NCBI GenBank assembly: GCA_020723255.1
Contig: DYJH01000022.1
Location: 1 to 34,346 of the forward strand
DNA length: 34,346 bases
Direction of reading: 5' to 3'
DNA from: Desulfonema limicola
Lineage (GTDB): Bacteria; Desulfobacterota; Desulfobacteria; Desulfobacterales; RPRI01
Positions 1 to 7,139 of the stretch are shown here, one piece after another. The notes beneath the pieces were generated by a model. The model had not been told where the DNA came from. It searched no databases and was given only the letters and a program-made list of their open reading frames with translations. Each line of letters begins with the position of its first letter. The first letter of the stretch is position 1. The position numbers and the translations under genes were made by a program.

Positions 1-25
1 TCCAAACATTAAAAGAAAAAATAAC

Positions 26-142
26 TAAAGGTCAAATATAGACTTGACCCTATTTTTATTTAAAGGTCAAATATAGACTTGACCCTATTTTTTTCACTAT
101 TTTTATTCTAAAGGTCAAATATAGACTTGACCCTATTTTTTT
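26..142. repeat. Three copies of a ~32-bp palindromic repeat
   Basis: Near-identical units begin at about 26, 61 and 109. Each reads TAAAGGTCAA then ATATAGACTTGACCCTA and ends in a T-run. The core GGTCAA-N8-TTGACC is an inverted repeat, so each unit could form a small hairpin followed by T residues in either DNA or RNA. Start-to-start spacing is 35 and then 48 bases, the larger gap being filled by low-complexity T-rich sequence. From memory, similar GGGTCAAG/CTTGACC elements are scattered in deltaproteobacterial genomes and sit beside REP-type (Y1) transposases. No transposase is visible here, so that link is inference. Confidence 0.9.
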
Positions 143-165
143 CTATTTTTTTCAGTAAATTATAA

Positions 166-1059
166 ACATCTAATGATAAATTTAATGGATTTTTACTAAA
201 TTTTGTCGAACTTGGGATACGGTATGATTTAAAAACGGCAGAGGACACCGTTCTTGCCGATCCGACCCAGATGAACCAAATCATAATGAACCTCTGCACC
301 AACTCTTTTCATGCTATGCGGGACAAAGGCGGCATTTTGAAGTTAACTCTGAATAACGAATATATTGGATCAAATCAAATAAACCAGTATACCGGTTTAA
401 GTCCTGGGCATTATTTGAAATTATCAGTGAGCGATACAGGGTCTGGCATTCCTCCGGATATTATTGAAAAAATATTTGAACCATATTATACAATAAAAGG
501 TCCAGGGGAAGGAACAGGCATGGGATTAGCTGTGGTCCATGGCATTGTGAAAAAATATCAGGGTGATATTATAGTCGAAAGTCAACCCGGTAAAGGCAGC
601 ATTTTCCATATCCTAATTCCCGCTATAAGTGCTGAACCCTCCCCCGTTATAGAGCAACAATCTGAAATTCTTGGAGGCAATGAGCGGATCCTTATTGTTG
701 ATGATGAGAAAGTAATGGCTGATCTTATGCAGCAGATCCTGGAAAAACGTGGGTATAAAGTGACAGCCCGAACCAGCAGCATAGAAGCTCTTGAAGCCTT
801 TCGAAACAAGCCTTATGAGTTTGACCTTGTTATTACGGATATGACTATGCCCAATATGACAGGAAAAGAGCTGGCCAGGGAATTGATGTCCATACGCTCT
901 GGTATCCCTATCATTTTATGCACCGGATTCAGTGAACAGATTGATGAAAATGAGGCCAAGTGGATGGGAATAAATGCTTTTGTTATGAAACCGATTCATA
1001 TGCATGAAATATCCAACGTCGTCTGGGAGGTATTAAATAAGCGGAAATTGAGCCTATAA
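166..1059 (+). pseudogene. 5'-truncated hybrid histidine kinase (HATPase + receiver domain)
   Basis: The reading frame opens after a TAA at 163-165, but recognisable kinase sequence (RYDLKTAEDTVLADPTQM) starts only near 200. No usable start with a ribosome site exists before the ATG at 271, which already lies inside the N-box. What remains is an ATP-binding domain: N-box NQIIMNLCTNSFHAM, G1 box SDTGSGIPP, and G2 box GEGTGMGLAVVHG. A complete receiver domain follows, starting at ERILIVDDE, with the phospho-acceptor Asp in VITDMTMPNM and the conserved Lys in FVMKPI. The sensor and the H-box dimerisation domain are missing. The break coincides with the repeats at 26-142, so I read this as a gene decapitated by insertion or rearrangement. 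A short expressed ATPase-receiver protein from 271 is possible but less likely. Confidence 0.7.
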
Positions 1060-1063
1060 TACA

Positions 1064-1102
1064 AGAAAAGGCTGATAATACATTACCAGCCTTTTCTTTT
1101 TT
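1064..1102 (+). terminator. Rho-independent terminator after the kinase remnant
   Basis: AGAAAAGGCTG (1064-1074) pairs perfectly with CAGCCTTTTCT (1087-1097) across a 12-base loop. The stem is 11 bp and is followed by a T-rich run. It lies five bases after the stop codon of the truncated kinase and is oriented for plus-strand transcription. Confidence 0.85.
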
Positions 1103-1212
1103 ATGCTTTTCTAAGCTTGATAAAACTTCCCGTTTATATTTGTCATAATCAAAAAAAATGATCTATCCTTTCTCGCTCATAAAAAGCAATCGCCGTTTCT
1201 GTAATTATATAG

Positions 1213-2247
1213 CTAATAATATTGATAGAAAAGCGTTTCAAAAACCGAATTATCTTTCAACCTTTTATCTATATGTACTTCAAAAAAATTTTCCACGGGC
1301 ATGAATATTTCAGGATTTTTAGTTTGTACTTTCCGCAATGTTTCAAGAATCTTTTCCAGAGCGTTTCGTGTTAATTTGCCAAGAGGCCTTCTGCAACCTC
1401 CTGAAGGCATTCCAAAAATTGTCATAACAGCCTTTACGGCAAGAGGATTTCTTGCTCTGCAAACCACATCTCCATACGGAGTCTTTTCCATAGTTTTGAC
1501 AGTGACAAGCTCAAAAAGAGGGTCAAGAGCAGTCTTATATTTCTCTGCTTCGGATTGATTGCCCTGAATCAGGGCATCTGTCATCTGTGCAACTGCCTTT
1601 GGCGCAATATTTGAGATGACGGAGATGACTCCGCCGGCTTTTATTTCAGGATCGATCATCATATCATAAGTTAAACCGTCATCGCCTGAAAGTATTGTAT
1701 ATCCTGAACCGCAGCATTTTCTTGTTTGTTTCATATTTTCTATATTGCCGGTTGCTTCTTTTACGGTGTTTACATTTCCGTATTCTTTGTAAAGAAGAGC
1801 TAAATCTTCAGGCAGCAATTGAGTTCCGGTTCTTCCAGGAATTACGTATGGTATAATATGGATATCTGGAAAAGCGGAAGCGACAGGGCCTACATATTCT
1901 TTTCGTATTTCAAGAGAGCTGGGGCCATTGTAATAAGGATCAACAAGCAAAACAGCATCGACTCCGACATCTGCAGCGTGTTTCGTTGCAGCAAGAGCCT
2001 CTTTGGTGTTATTACTTCCGGTTCCGGCAATGCATAGGCATTTGCCTTTGGATTTTTTTGCAACTTTTTCCATAATCCCGTTGTGTTCATCCCATGTCAG
2101 GGTCGGACTCTCGCCTGTAGTTCCTGCGGCAAGAATCCCGGTTATTCCATTTGCAATCTGGAAATCAATAAGGGTTGAAAGGCCCTCATAGTCTACATAA
2201 TCATTTTTAAATGGTGTCACAATGGCGGTAAAACATCCGGTAATCAT
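1213..2247 (-). CDS. dapA: 4-hydroxy-tetrahydrodipicolinate synthase (DapA)
   Basis: Condenses pyruvate with aspartate semialdehyde in the cytoplasm, the first committed step to diaminopimelate and lysine. The TIM-barrel signatures are all present: AAGTTGESPTL (Thr43/Thr44), LVDPYYNG (Tyr106), IIPYVIPGRTG (Tyr134) and the Schiff-base lysine in TVKEATGN (Lys163). I chose the ATG at 2247 because it is preceded by AAAGGGAGTGCT, a good ribosome site, and starts MITGCFTAIVTPF as in the family; the frame stays open upstream to 2295. The protein is 344 residues against about 292 in the family. The extra ~37 residues after LETLRKV form a charged, aromatic C-terminal tail (ends ETLFYQYY). It is transcribed alone, divergent from the TPR gene. 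Confidence 0.93.
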   Translation of the reverse strand: MITGCFTAIVTPFKNDYVDYEGLSTLIDFQIANGITGILAAGTTGESPTLTWDEHNGIMEKVAKKSKGKCLCIAGTGSNNTKEALAATKHAADVGVDAVLLVDPYYNGPSSLEIRKEYVGPVASAFPDIHIIPYVIPGRTGTQLLPEDLALLYKEYGNVNTVKEATGNIENMKQTRKCCGSGYTILSGDDGLTYDMMIDPEIKAGGVISVISNIAPKAVAQMTDALIQGNQSEAEKYKTALDPLFELVTVKTMEKTPYGDVVCRARNPLAVKAVMTIFGMPSGGCRRPLGKLTRNALEKILETLRKVQTKNPEIFMPVENFFEVHIDKRLKDNSVFETLFYQYY

Positions 2248-2331
2248 AGCACTCCCTTTTGTTTGCGTTTTTACTTGACAATATTTCTTTAGCATAATAA
2301 CCCCTAATAAAAAAATCTCAAGGATATAATT

Positions 2332-2952
2332 ATGGTAAAAGCAAAAAATGTTGAGGAATATATTGAACAGCAGCGGGCGGCTATTGCATCAAATCCTGAT
2401 TGCGGAACGTCGCATTATAATCTTGCCGTTGCTCTTATAGGACAAAAAAATTTTGATGAGGCCGAGAAAGAGCTGCATGATGCGGTTGGCTGCAGTCCCG
2501 GCTTGGCTGAAGCCTATGTTCAGCTTGGAGGTCTTTGCCTGCAGCGCGGCGATCTTGACGGTTGTCTGCATTATAACACTCAGGCAATACATTCACGTGC
2601 AGGTTTTTCCGAAGGTTACGGAAATATAGGTTTTATTCATCTCCAGAAAGGTGATTTGGATAAAGCTATCGCCGCGTTAAAAAAGGCTATCATATATAAT
2701 TCAAATTTTTTACAGGCATATACAACGCTTGCTAATGCCTACCTTATGAAAAACCTTGTTATAGAAAGCATAGAGGCAAATCTGAAAGCCATTGAAATTG
2801 AGCCTAATTTTGCGATTGCCCATAATAATCTCGCGATTGCCTATATGGAAAACGATCAATTTGACAAAGCTATTGAACATTGTGATATAGCAGCAAAACT
2901 TGGATATCCTGTGGCTCCGGAAATTTTGAAGGAACTTGAACAATACAGGTAG
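2332..2952 (+). CDS. TPR-repeat protein, five repeats
   Basis: A 206-residue soluble protein made almost wholly of five 34-residue tetratricopeptide repeats at about residues 22-55, 56-89, 90-123, 124-157 and 158-191. The repeats carry the usual A-x-x-x-L-A/G-x-x-Y pattern, for example LGGLCLQRGDLD and NNLAIAYMENDQFDKA. No signal peptide or membrane segment is seen. The ATG at 2332 has an AAGGAT ribosome site seven bases upstream. TPR arrays are protein-binding scaffolds and no enzymatic role is implied. Its 3' end overlaps the next gene by 17 bases, so the two are probably co-translated. The pair lies just upstream of dsrAB on the same strand, suggesting but not proving a link to sulfite reduction. 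Confidence 0.85.
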   Translation: MVKAKNVEEYIEQQRAAIASNPDCGTSHYNLAVALIGQKNFDEAEKELHDAVGCSPGLAEAYVQLGGLCLQRGDLDGCLHYNTQAIHSRAGFSEGYGNIGFIHLQKGDLDKAIAALKKAIIYNSNFLQAYTTLANAYLMKNLVIESIEANLKAIEIEPNFAIAHNNLAIAYMENDQFDKAIEHCDIAAKLGYPVAPEILKELEQYR

Positions 2953-4150
2953 CCGCCAATTGTTAATACGTGAAAATCCTCCGATTAAATTTTCCCTATC
3001 CGGTCAGGAACAAATTATCAAGCCCAACGGTGAGCTTTGGAATGCGCCGCTGCCTGTAACCAGAAAAAAAAATGCACAAATAAAATCCGGTAAGGGTAAC
3101 TCCTTTTCTATAACTTATGGAGACTATTTTGAAGCTGCCAGAACTTTTATTGAAAAAAATTATCATACAGTTCTTTTAAAGGCATTGTCATGTTCGGAAC
3201 AGGATATGCGTCTCGAACATGTTAGTGAAATACAGGTTATACTTGAAAAGCATGGTCAGTTTTATCATCCGGCAAAGATCGTTGTCGTTGCGGACGATTC
3301 CAGCTTCTTTTTTGTTTTAAATGTTGCCATATCGCAAACCAGCATCGATTGTGCCGGAAATGAATATTTGACTTTGCAAAAGCTTCATGCAGAAATTCCT
3401 AATAGATTTATTCCGCTTGTGTATGGGCATGGCAAAATTATATCAAAAAGAAGCGATCTTCCAATAGGCATGTTTCTTGCCCAGTGGTTTGAAGGATTTC
3501 ATGAATTTCATATATCCAAGGATCCCGCAGATGGCAGAAATAAAATAATTGTATGGGATCACACCAATGGCAATCATTTTATATCAAAAGAATGTGCAGC
3601 GGAGATCTACAGGCAGGCTGCCATGATAATGACCTTTTTTTATAATATCTATACTTTTGAGCAGATATTCCCATGGCATCATGCGGCAGGTGATTTTGTC
3701 GTAAAGATCAAAGACAACAAGCCTGAGGTGAAACTTATAACGGCAAGACAATACGCTCCTTTATATGAAGCAGATACTTCAGATGAGGAATCTGATTTGA
3801 TTTATGAAGGATTACTGATATTTATCTTAATTCTATCTATTAGAATGCGCCTTGACAGGTTAGATGGAACCGGCGATGTAGTATGGGCTGATAATGAAGC
3901 GGTGGAAGGAACAATAAAAGGTTTTATGGATGGAATTCACATGAAAGGTGAATCAAATATGATTCCATGTGATATTAATAATAAATTAATAAATTATCTC
4001 TTGTCCCATTCCGAAGATCAATTGCTTGAACTATCAAATATTGTTGTAAATTCATTTAACCAATCAGCGCCGGATATTTTGGTTGTCAACAAGAACCTAT
4101 CCCGGCATTCCAGCGAATTGTACCAGGCGATAAGAAAGCTTGAAATATAG
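2936..4150 (+). CDS. Conserved-looking protein of unknown function, possibly kinase-like fold
   Basis: I do not recognise this 404-residue protein. The frame starts at TTG 2936 inside the end of the TPR gene, with AAGGA just upstream. The next in-frame candidate is TTG 2960; there is no early in-frame ATG. No signal peptide is seen, and one hydrophobic stretch occurs around residues 292-302 (GLLIFILILSI). The middle looks like a protein-kinase/aminoglycoside-phosphotransferase fold by pattern only. Residues 113-131 resemble N-lobe strands, NEYLTLQKL (142-150) an alpha-C-like helix, and MFLAQWFEGFHEFHIS (179-194) a hinge. PWHHAAGDFVVK (246-257) sits where a catalytic loop would be, but no clear DFG-like aspartate follows (VKLITARQY). 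If the fold is right, it may be a degenerate, non-catalytic member. Confidence 0.7.
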   Translation: MNNTGSRQLLIRENPPIKFSLSGQEQIIKPNGELWNAPLPVTRKKNAQIKSGKGNSFSITYGDYFEAARTFIEKNYHTVLLKALSCSEQDMRLEHVSEIQVILEKHGQFYHPAKIVVVADDSSFFFVLNVAISQTSIDCAGNEYLTLQKLHAEIPNRFIPLVYGHGKIISKRSDLPIGMFLAQWFEGFHEFHISKDPADGRNKIIVWDHTNGNHFISKECAAEIYRQAAMIMTFFYNIYTFEQIFPWHHAAGDFVVKIKDNKPEVKLITARQYAPLYEADTSDEESDLIYEGLLIFILILSIRMRLDRLDGTGDVVWADNEAVEGTIKGFMDGIHMKGESNMIPCDINNKLINYLLSHSEDQLLELSNIVVNSFNQSAPDILVVNKNLSRHSSELYQAIRKLEI

Positions 4151-4164
4151 TCATTCCTTTTTTA

Positions 4165-4193
4165 TTGACAAGAAAAAATAATAATTTTATACG
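4165..4193 (+). promoter_or_regulatory. Candidate sigma-70 promoter upstream of dsrA
   Basis: A perfect TTGACA (4165-4170) is followed after 17 bases by TATACG (4188-4193), matching four of six -10 positions. It lies about 160 bases upstream of the dsrA start, just after the stop of the unknown 404-residue gene. An alternative exact TATAAT is at 4293-4298, about 55 bases before dsrA, but has no recognisable -35 and might need an activator. Both are pattern calls only. Confidence 0.4.
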
Positions 4194-4352
4194 ATAATCT
4201 CCTTTGGAGTAATGATATTTAAAAAAATAAATATTTTTTTAATATACTTTAATTATGCTAGAGCGAGGGGAGGTGAACGCATAAACTTCAGTTATAATAT
4301 TGTTGTTCTTTGTTTGTATATTCAGTCATAATAATAATATGGAGGTAAAACA

Positions 4353-5663
4353 ATGAAACATAAGACCCCTTTGTTGGATCAGCTTGAAAGCGGGCCGTGG
4401 CCGAGCTTTGTATCTGATCTAAAGCAAGAGGCAGAAGTAAGGGCTAAAAATGTAAAAGGGATAGAGTACCAGATTCCAACAGATGTTTGTGAAGACCTCT
4501 TGGGAATATTGGAACTTTCTTTTAAACATGGAAGGACTCACTGGAAACATGGTGGAATAGTAGGCGTTTTCGGTTACGGTGGCGGTGTTATAGGAAGATA
4601 CTGTGACCAGCCCGAAACATTTCCTGGTGTAGCACATTTTCACACCATTCGTGTAAGCCAGCCTGCAGGCAAATTCTATACCAGTGCGTATTTAAAACAA
4701 CTTTGCGATTTATGGGAACTTCGTGGAAGCGGTATCACAAATATGCATGGATCAACCGGAGATATAATCTGGATCGGCACAACAACTCCACAGATTGAAG
4801 AAATATTTTATGAATTGACCCACAACCTGAATCAGGACCTGGGCGGCTCCGGCTCTAACCTGAGGACGCCTTCCGATTGTATAGGTCAAGCACGATGCGA
4901 GTACGCATGCTATGACACCCAGAATTTATGTCATACTCTTACAAACGACTATCAGGACGAACTTCATCGCCCTGCTTTCCCATATAAATTCAAATTTAAG
5001 TTTGACGGCTGTCCAAACTGCTGCGTTGCTTCGATAGCACGCGCTGACATGTCTTTTATAGGGACATGGCATGATGATATCAGGATCGACCAGAAGGAAG
5101 TCAAAGGATATGTCGGCGGCGAGTATGTACCTAATGCAGGCGCTCATTCGGGACGCGATTGGGGTAAGTTTGATATACAGAAAGAAGTAATTAATCTTTG
5201 CCCGACAGGCTGCATGCGTTTTGAAGGCGGCAAACTTGAAATCAACAACAGAGAGTGCACCAGATGCATGCATTGCATTAATGTTATGCCGCGAGCTTTA
5301 AGAATCGGTAATGAAAGAGGACTTTCAATATTTGTAGGAGCCAAGGCTCCGATTCTTGACGGCGCTCAGATGGGTTCTCTGCTTGTTCCTTTCGTTAAAG
5401 CAGAAGAACCTTATGATGAAATCAAGGAGGTTATAGAGGCTGTTTGGGATTGGTGGATGGAAGAAGGAAAAAACCGTGAAAGACTCGGCGAGCTGATCAA
5501 ACGCCAGGGTTTCCAGAAGCTTCTTGAAATGACAAATATAGAACCAATGCCGCAGCATGTTAAAGAGCCCAGATCCAATCCTTACATCTTCTGGAAAGAA
5601 GAAGAAGTTGAAGGTGGCTTTTCACGTGACATTAACGAATTCAGAAAATATCATCAGAGATAG
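4353..5663 (+). CDS. dsrA: Dissimilatory sulfite reductase alpha subunit
   Basis: Alpha subunit of the cytoplasmic alpha2beta2 enzyme that reduces sulfite, with DsrC as co-substrate, in sulfate respiration. At 436 residues it has the normal family length. The siroheme-[4Fe-4S] cysteines are Cys176-X5-Cys182 (CIGQARC) and Cys220-X3-Cys224 (CPNCC). A ferredoxin-type module follows: CPTGC near residue 283 and CTRCMHC at 302-308. The start ATG has a strong GGAGG site seven bases upstream. dsrB follows after a 12-base gap containing its ribosome site, so the subunits are made from one message. Cysteine spacing is that of the classical bacterial reductive type. DsrD next door also argues for the reductive rather than sulfur-oxidising direction. 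Confidence 0.98.
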   Translation: MKHKTPLLDQLESGPWPSFVSDLKQEAEVRAKNVKGIEYQIPTDVCEDLLGILELSFKHGRTHWKHGGIVGVFGYGGGVIGRYCDQPETFPGVAHFHTIRVSQPAGKFYTSAYLKQLCDLWELRGSGITNMHGSTGDIIWIGTTTPQIEEIFYELTHNLNQDLGGSGSNLRTPSDCIGQARCEYACYDTQNLCHTLTNDYQDELHRPAFPYKFKFKFDGCPNCCVASIARADMSFIGTWHDDIRIDQKEVKGYVGGEYVPNAGAHSGRDWGKFDIQKEVINLCPTGCMRFEGGKLEINNRECTRCMHCINVMPRALRIGNERGLSIFVGAKAPILDGAQMGSLLVPFVKAEEPYDEIKEVIEAVWDWWMEEGKNRERLGELIKRQGFQKLLEMTNIEPMPQHVKEPRSNPYIFWKEEEVEGGFSRDINEFRKYHQR

Positions 5664-5675
5664 GGGGTAAAGACC

Positions 5676-6824
5676 ATGGCATTTATATCCTCAGGTTACA
5701 ACAAAGACAAACCGATGGAGGACAGAATAACAGACATCGGCCCAAGAAAATATGATGAGTTCTATCATCCGATAATTGCAAAAAATAAGGGCAAATGGCT
5801 GTATCATGAGATTCTTGAACCGGGCGTTCTGGTTCACGTTTCAGAAACCGGCGATAAAATTTTTACAGTAAGAGTCGGCGGTTGCCGGCTTATGAGCTGT
5901 ACGCATATCCGTGAAATCTGTGAAATTGCAGATAAGCACTGTGGCGGATATTTAAGATTTACCACCAGAAACAATATAGAATTTTTCGTTGACAGCCAGG
6001 ACAAAATTGCTCCATTGAAAAAAGATCTTGAAAGCAGAAAATTTGCCGGCGGAAGTTTTAAATTTCCTGTCGGCGGAACAGGCGCCGGAATAACCAATAT
6101 AGTTCATACGCAGGGATGGATTCACTGCCACACCCCGGCAACCGATGCTTCGGGTCCTGTAAAATCAACTATGGATGTTCTTTTCGACGATTTTAAAAGC
6201 ATGAGAATGCCTGCTCACTTGCGCGTTTCTCTTGCCTGTTGTCTTAATATGTGCGGTGCTGTTCACTGCTCCGATATCGCCATATTAGGATATCACCGCA
6301 AACCGCCTATTCTGGACCATGAATATCTGGATAAAATGTGCGAAATTCCATTGGCAATAGCTGCATGTCCCACAGCGGCAATAAAGCCGGCCAAAATAGA
6401 ACTTCCCGGCGGAGTAAAAGTAAACAGCGTTGCCGTAAATAATGAAAGATGCATGTTCTGCGGTAACTGTTATACCATGTGCCCATCCATGCCTCTTGCT
6501 GATGATGTCGGCGACGGTATAGTAATTATGGCGGGTGGCAAGGTATCCAACAGAATCAGCGCTCCGAAGTTTTCGAAGGTCGTAGTTGCTTTCCTTCCCA
6601 ACGAAGCACCCCGTTGGCCCCAGACAACCGCTGTAATTAAGAAGATGGTAGAAGCCTATGCCAAGGATGCAAACAAATATGAGCGTCTCGGAGAATGGGC
6701 GGAAAGAATCGGCTGGGAAAGATTTTTCGAGAAATGTGATCTTCCGTTTACTCACCATCTTATTGATGATTTCCGTGATCCGGCTTATTTCACATGGCGT
6801 CAGACAACGCAATTTAAGTTCTAG
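5676..6824 (+). CDS. dsrB: Dissimilatory sulfite reductase beta subunit
   Basis: Beta subunit paired with DsrA; in this family it holds the catalytically active siroheme. At 382 residues it is full length. The siroheme-cluster cysteines are Cys151 ([10 protein letters not shown]) and Cys188/Cys189/Cys193 (ACCLNMC). A ferredoxin domain carries CPTAAIKP (Cys231) and [11 protein letters not shown] (Cys259, 262, 265, 269). The ribosome site is GGGGG in ATAGGGGGTAAAGACC before ATG 5676. The gene is followed by a 63-base spacer with a GC-rich hairpin before dsrD. No key residue is missing, so the enzyme should be functional. Confidence 0.98.
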   Translation: MAFISSGYNKDKPMEDRITDIGPRKYDEFYHPIIAKNKGKWLYHEILEPGVLVHVSETGDKIFTVRVGGCRLMSCTHIREICEIADKHCGGYLRFTTRNNIEFFVDSQDKIAPLKKDLESRKFAGGSFKFPVGGTGAGITNIVHTQGWIHCHTPATDASGPVKSTMDVLFDDFKSMRMPAHLRVSLACCLNMCGAVHCSDIAILGYHRKPPILDHEYLDKMCEIPLAIAACPTAAIKPAKIELPGGVKVNSVAVNNERCMFCGNCYTMCPSMPLADDVGDGIVIMAGGKVSNRISAPKFSKVVVAFLPNEAPRWPQTTAVIKKMVEAYAKDANKYERLGEWAERIGWERFFEKCDLPFTHHLIDDFRDPAYFTWRQTTQFKF

Positions 6825-6839
6825 CAGTTTTTAACATAA

Positions 6840-6866
6840 AACCGGGGTATTAATTTTGCCCCGGTT
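6840..6866 (+). promoter_or_regulatory. GC-rich hairpin between dsrB and dsrD
   Basis: AACCGGGG (6840-6847) pairs perfectly with CCCCGGTT (6859-6866) around an 11-base loop. The following sequence (ATATTATTATG) is AU-rich but lacks a true U-run, so termination would be partial at best. It sits 15 bases after the dsrB stop and about 20 bases before the dsrD start. A leaky terminator, or an mRNA-stabilising or processing structure, is the natural reading. Confidence 0.65.
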
Positions 6867-6887
6867 ATATTATTATGAGGCCAAATA

Positions 6888-7127
6888 ATGGACAAAGAAG
6901 CTTTAAAAAAGATAATAGTAGAAACTCTTGAAGGCAAAAAAGGAAAATCCAAATTTTATCTGAAAGACTTCTACGCAATGGCTCCGGACGAAAAACCAAG
7001 AGATGTGAAAAATCTCGTAAATCAAATGGTCGGCGAAGGGATTCTTGAATACTGGTCAAGCGGTAGTACTACTTTGATTGGTCTCAAAGGCGCAGGCAAA
7101 CAAGCCCATGCCGAAGATGAAGATTAA
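6888..7127 (+). CDS. dsrD: DsrD, small winged-helix protein of sulfite reduction
   Basis: A 79-residue protein matching the DsrD family in length, in its position right after dsrB, and in features such as KFYLKDFYAMAPDEKPRDVKN and GEGILEYWSSGSTTLIGLKG. The family folds as a winged helix and is found in organisms that reduce sulfite. It has been reported to stimulate DsrAB activity rather than to bind DNA. A GAGG ribosome site lies eight bases before the ATG. The C-terminus is short, acidic and probably flexible (HAEDED). dsrN follows within about 12 bases. Confidence 0.95.
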   Translation: MDKEALKKIIVETLEGKKGKSKFYLKDFYAMAPDEKPRDVKNLVNQMVGEGILEYWSSGSTTLIGLKGAGKQAHAEDED

Positions 7128-7139
7128 ATTTCATATTTG

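Noticed and set aside
26-142. CRISPR array at the left edge
   Set aside because: Only three units, inter-unit sequence is 0-15 bases of T-rich DNA rather than unique spacers, and no cas genes are present.
2003-2191. Plus-strand open frames inside dapA and similar frames antisense to dsrA, cbiP and others
   Set aside because: They overlap strongly conserved genes on the other strand or frame, lack ribosome sites and show no recognisable protein features.
4255-4284. Nine-codon frame (ATG CTA ... GCA TAA) in the dsrA leader as a leader peptide
   Set aside because: No ribosome site upstream and no run of regulatory codons; expected by chance.
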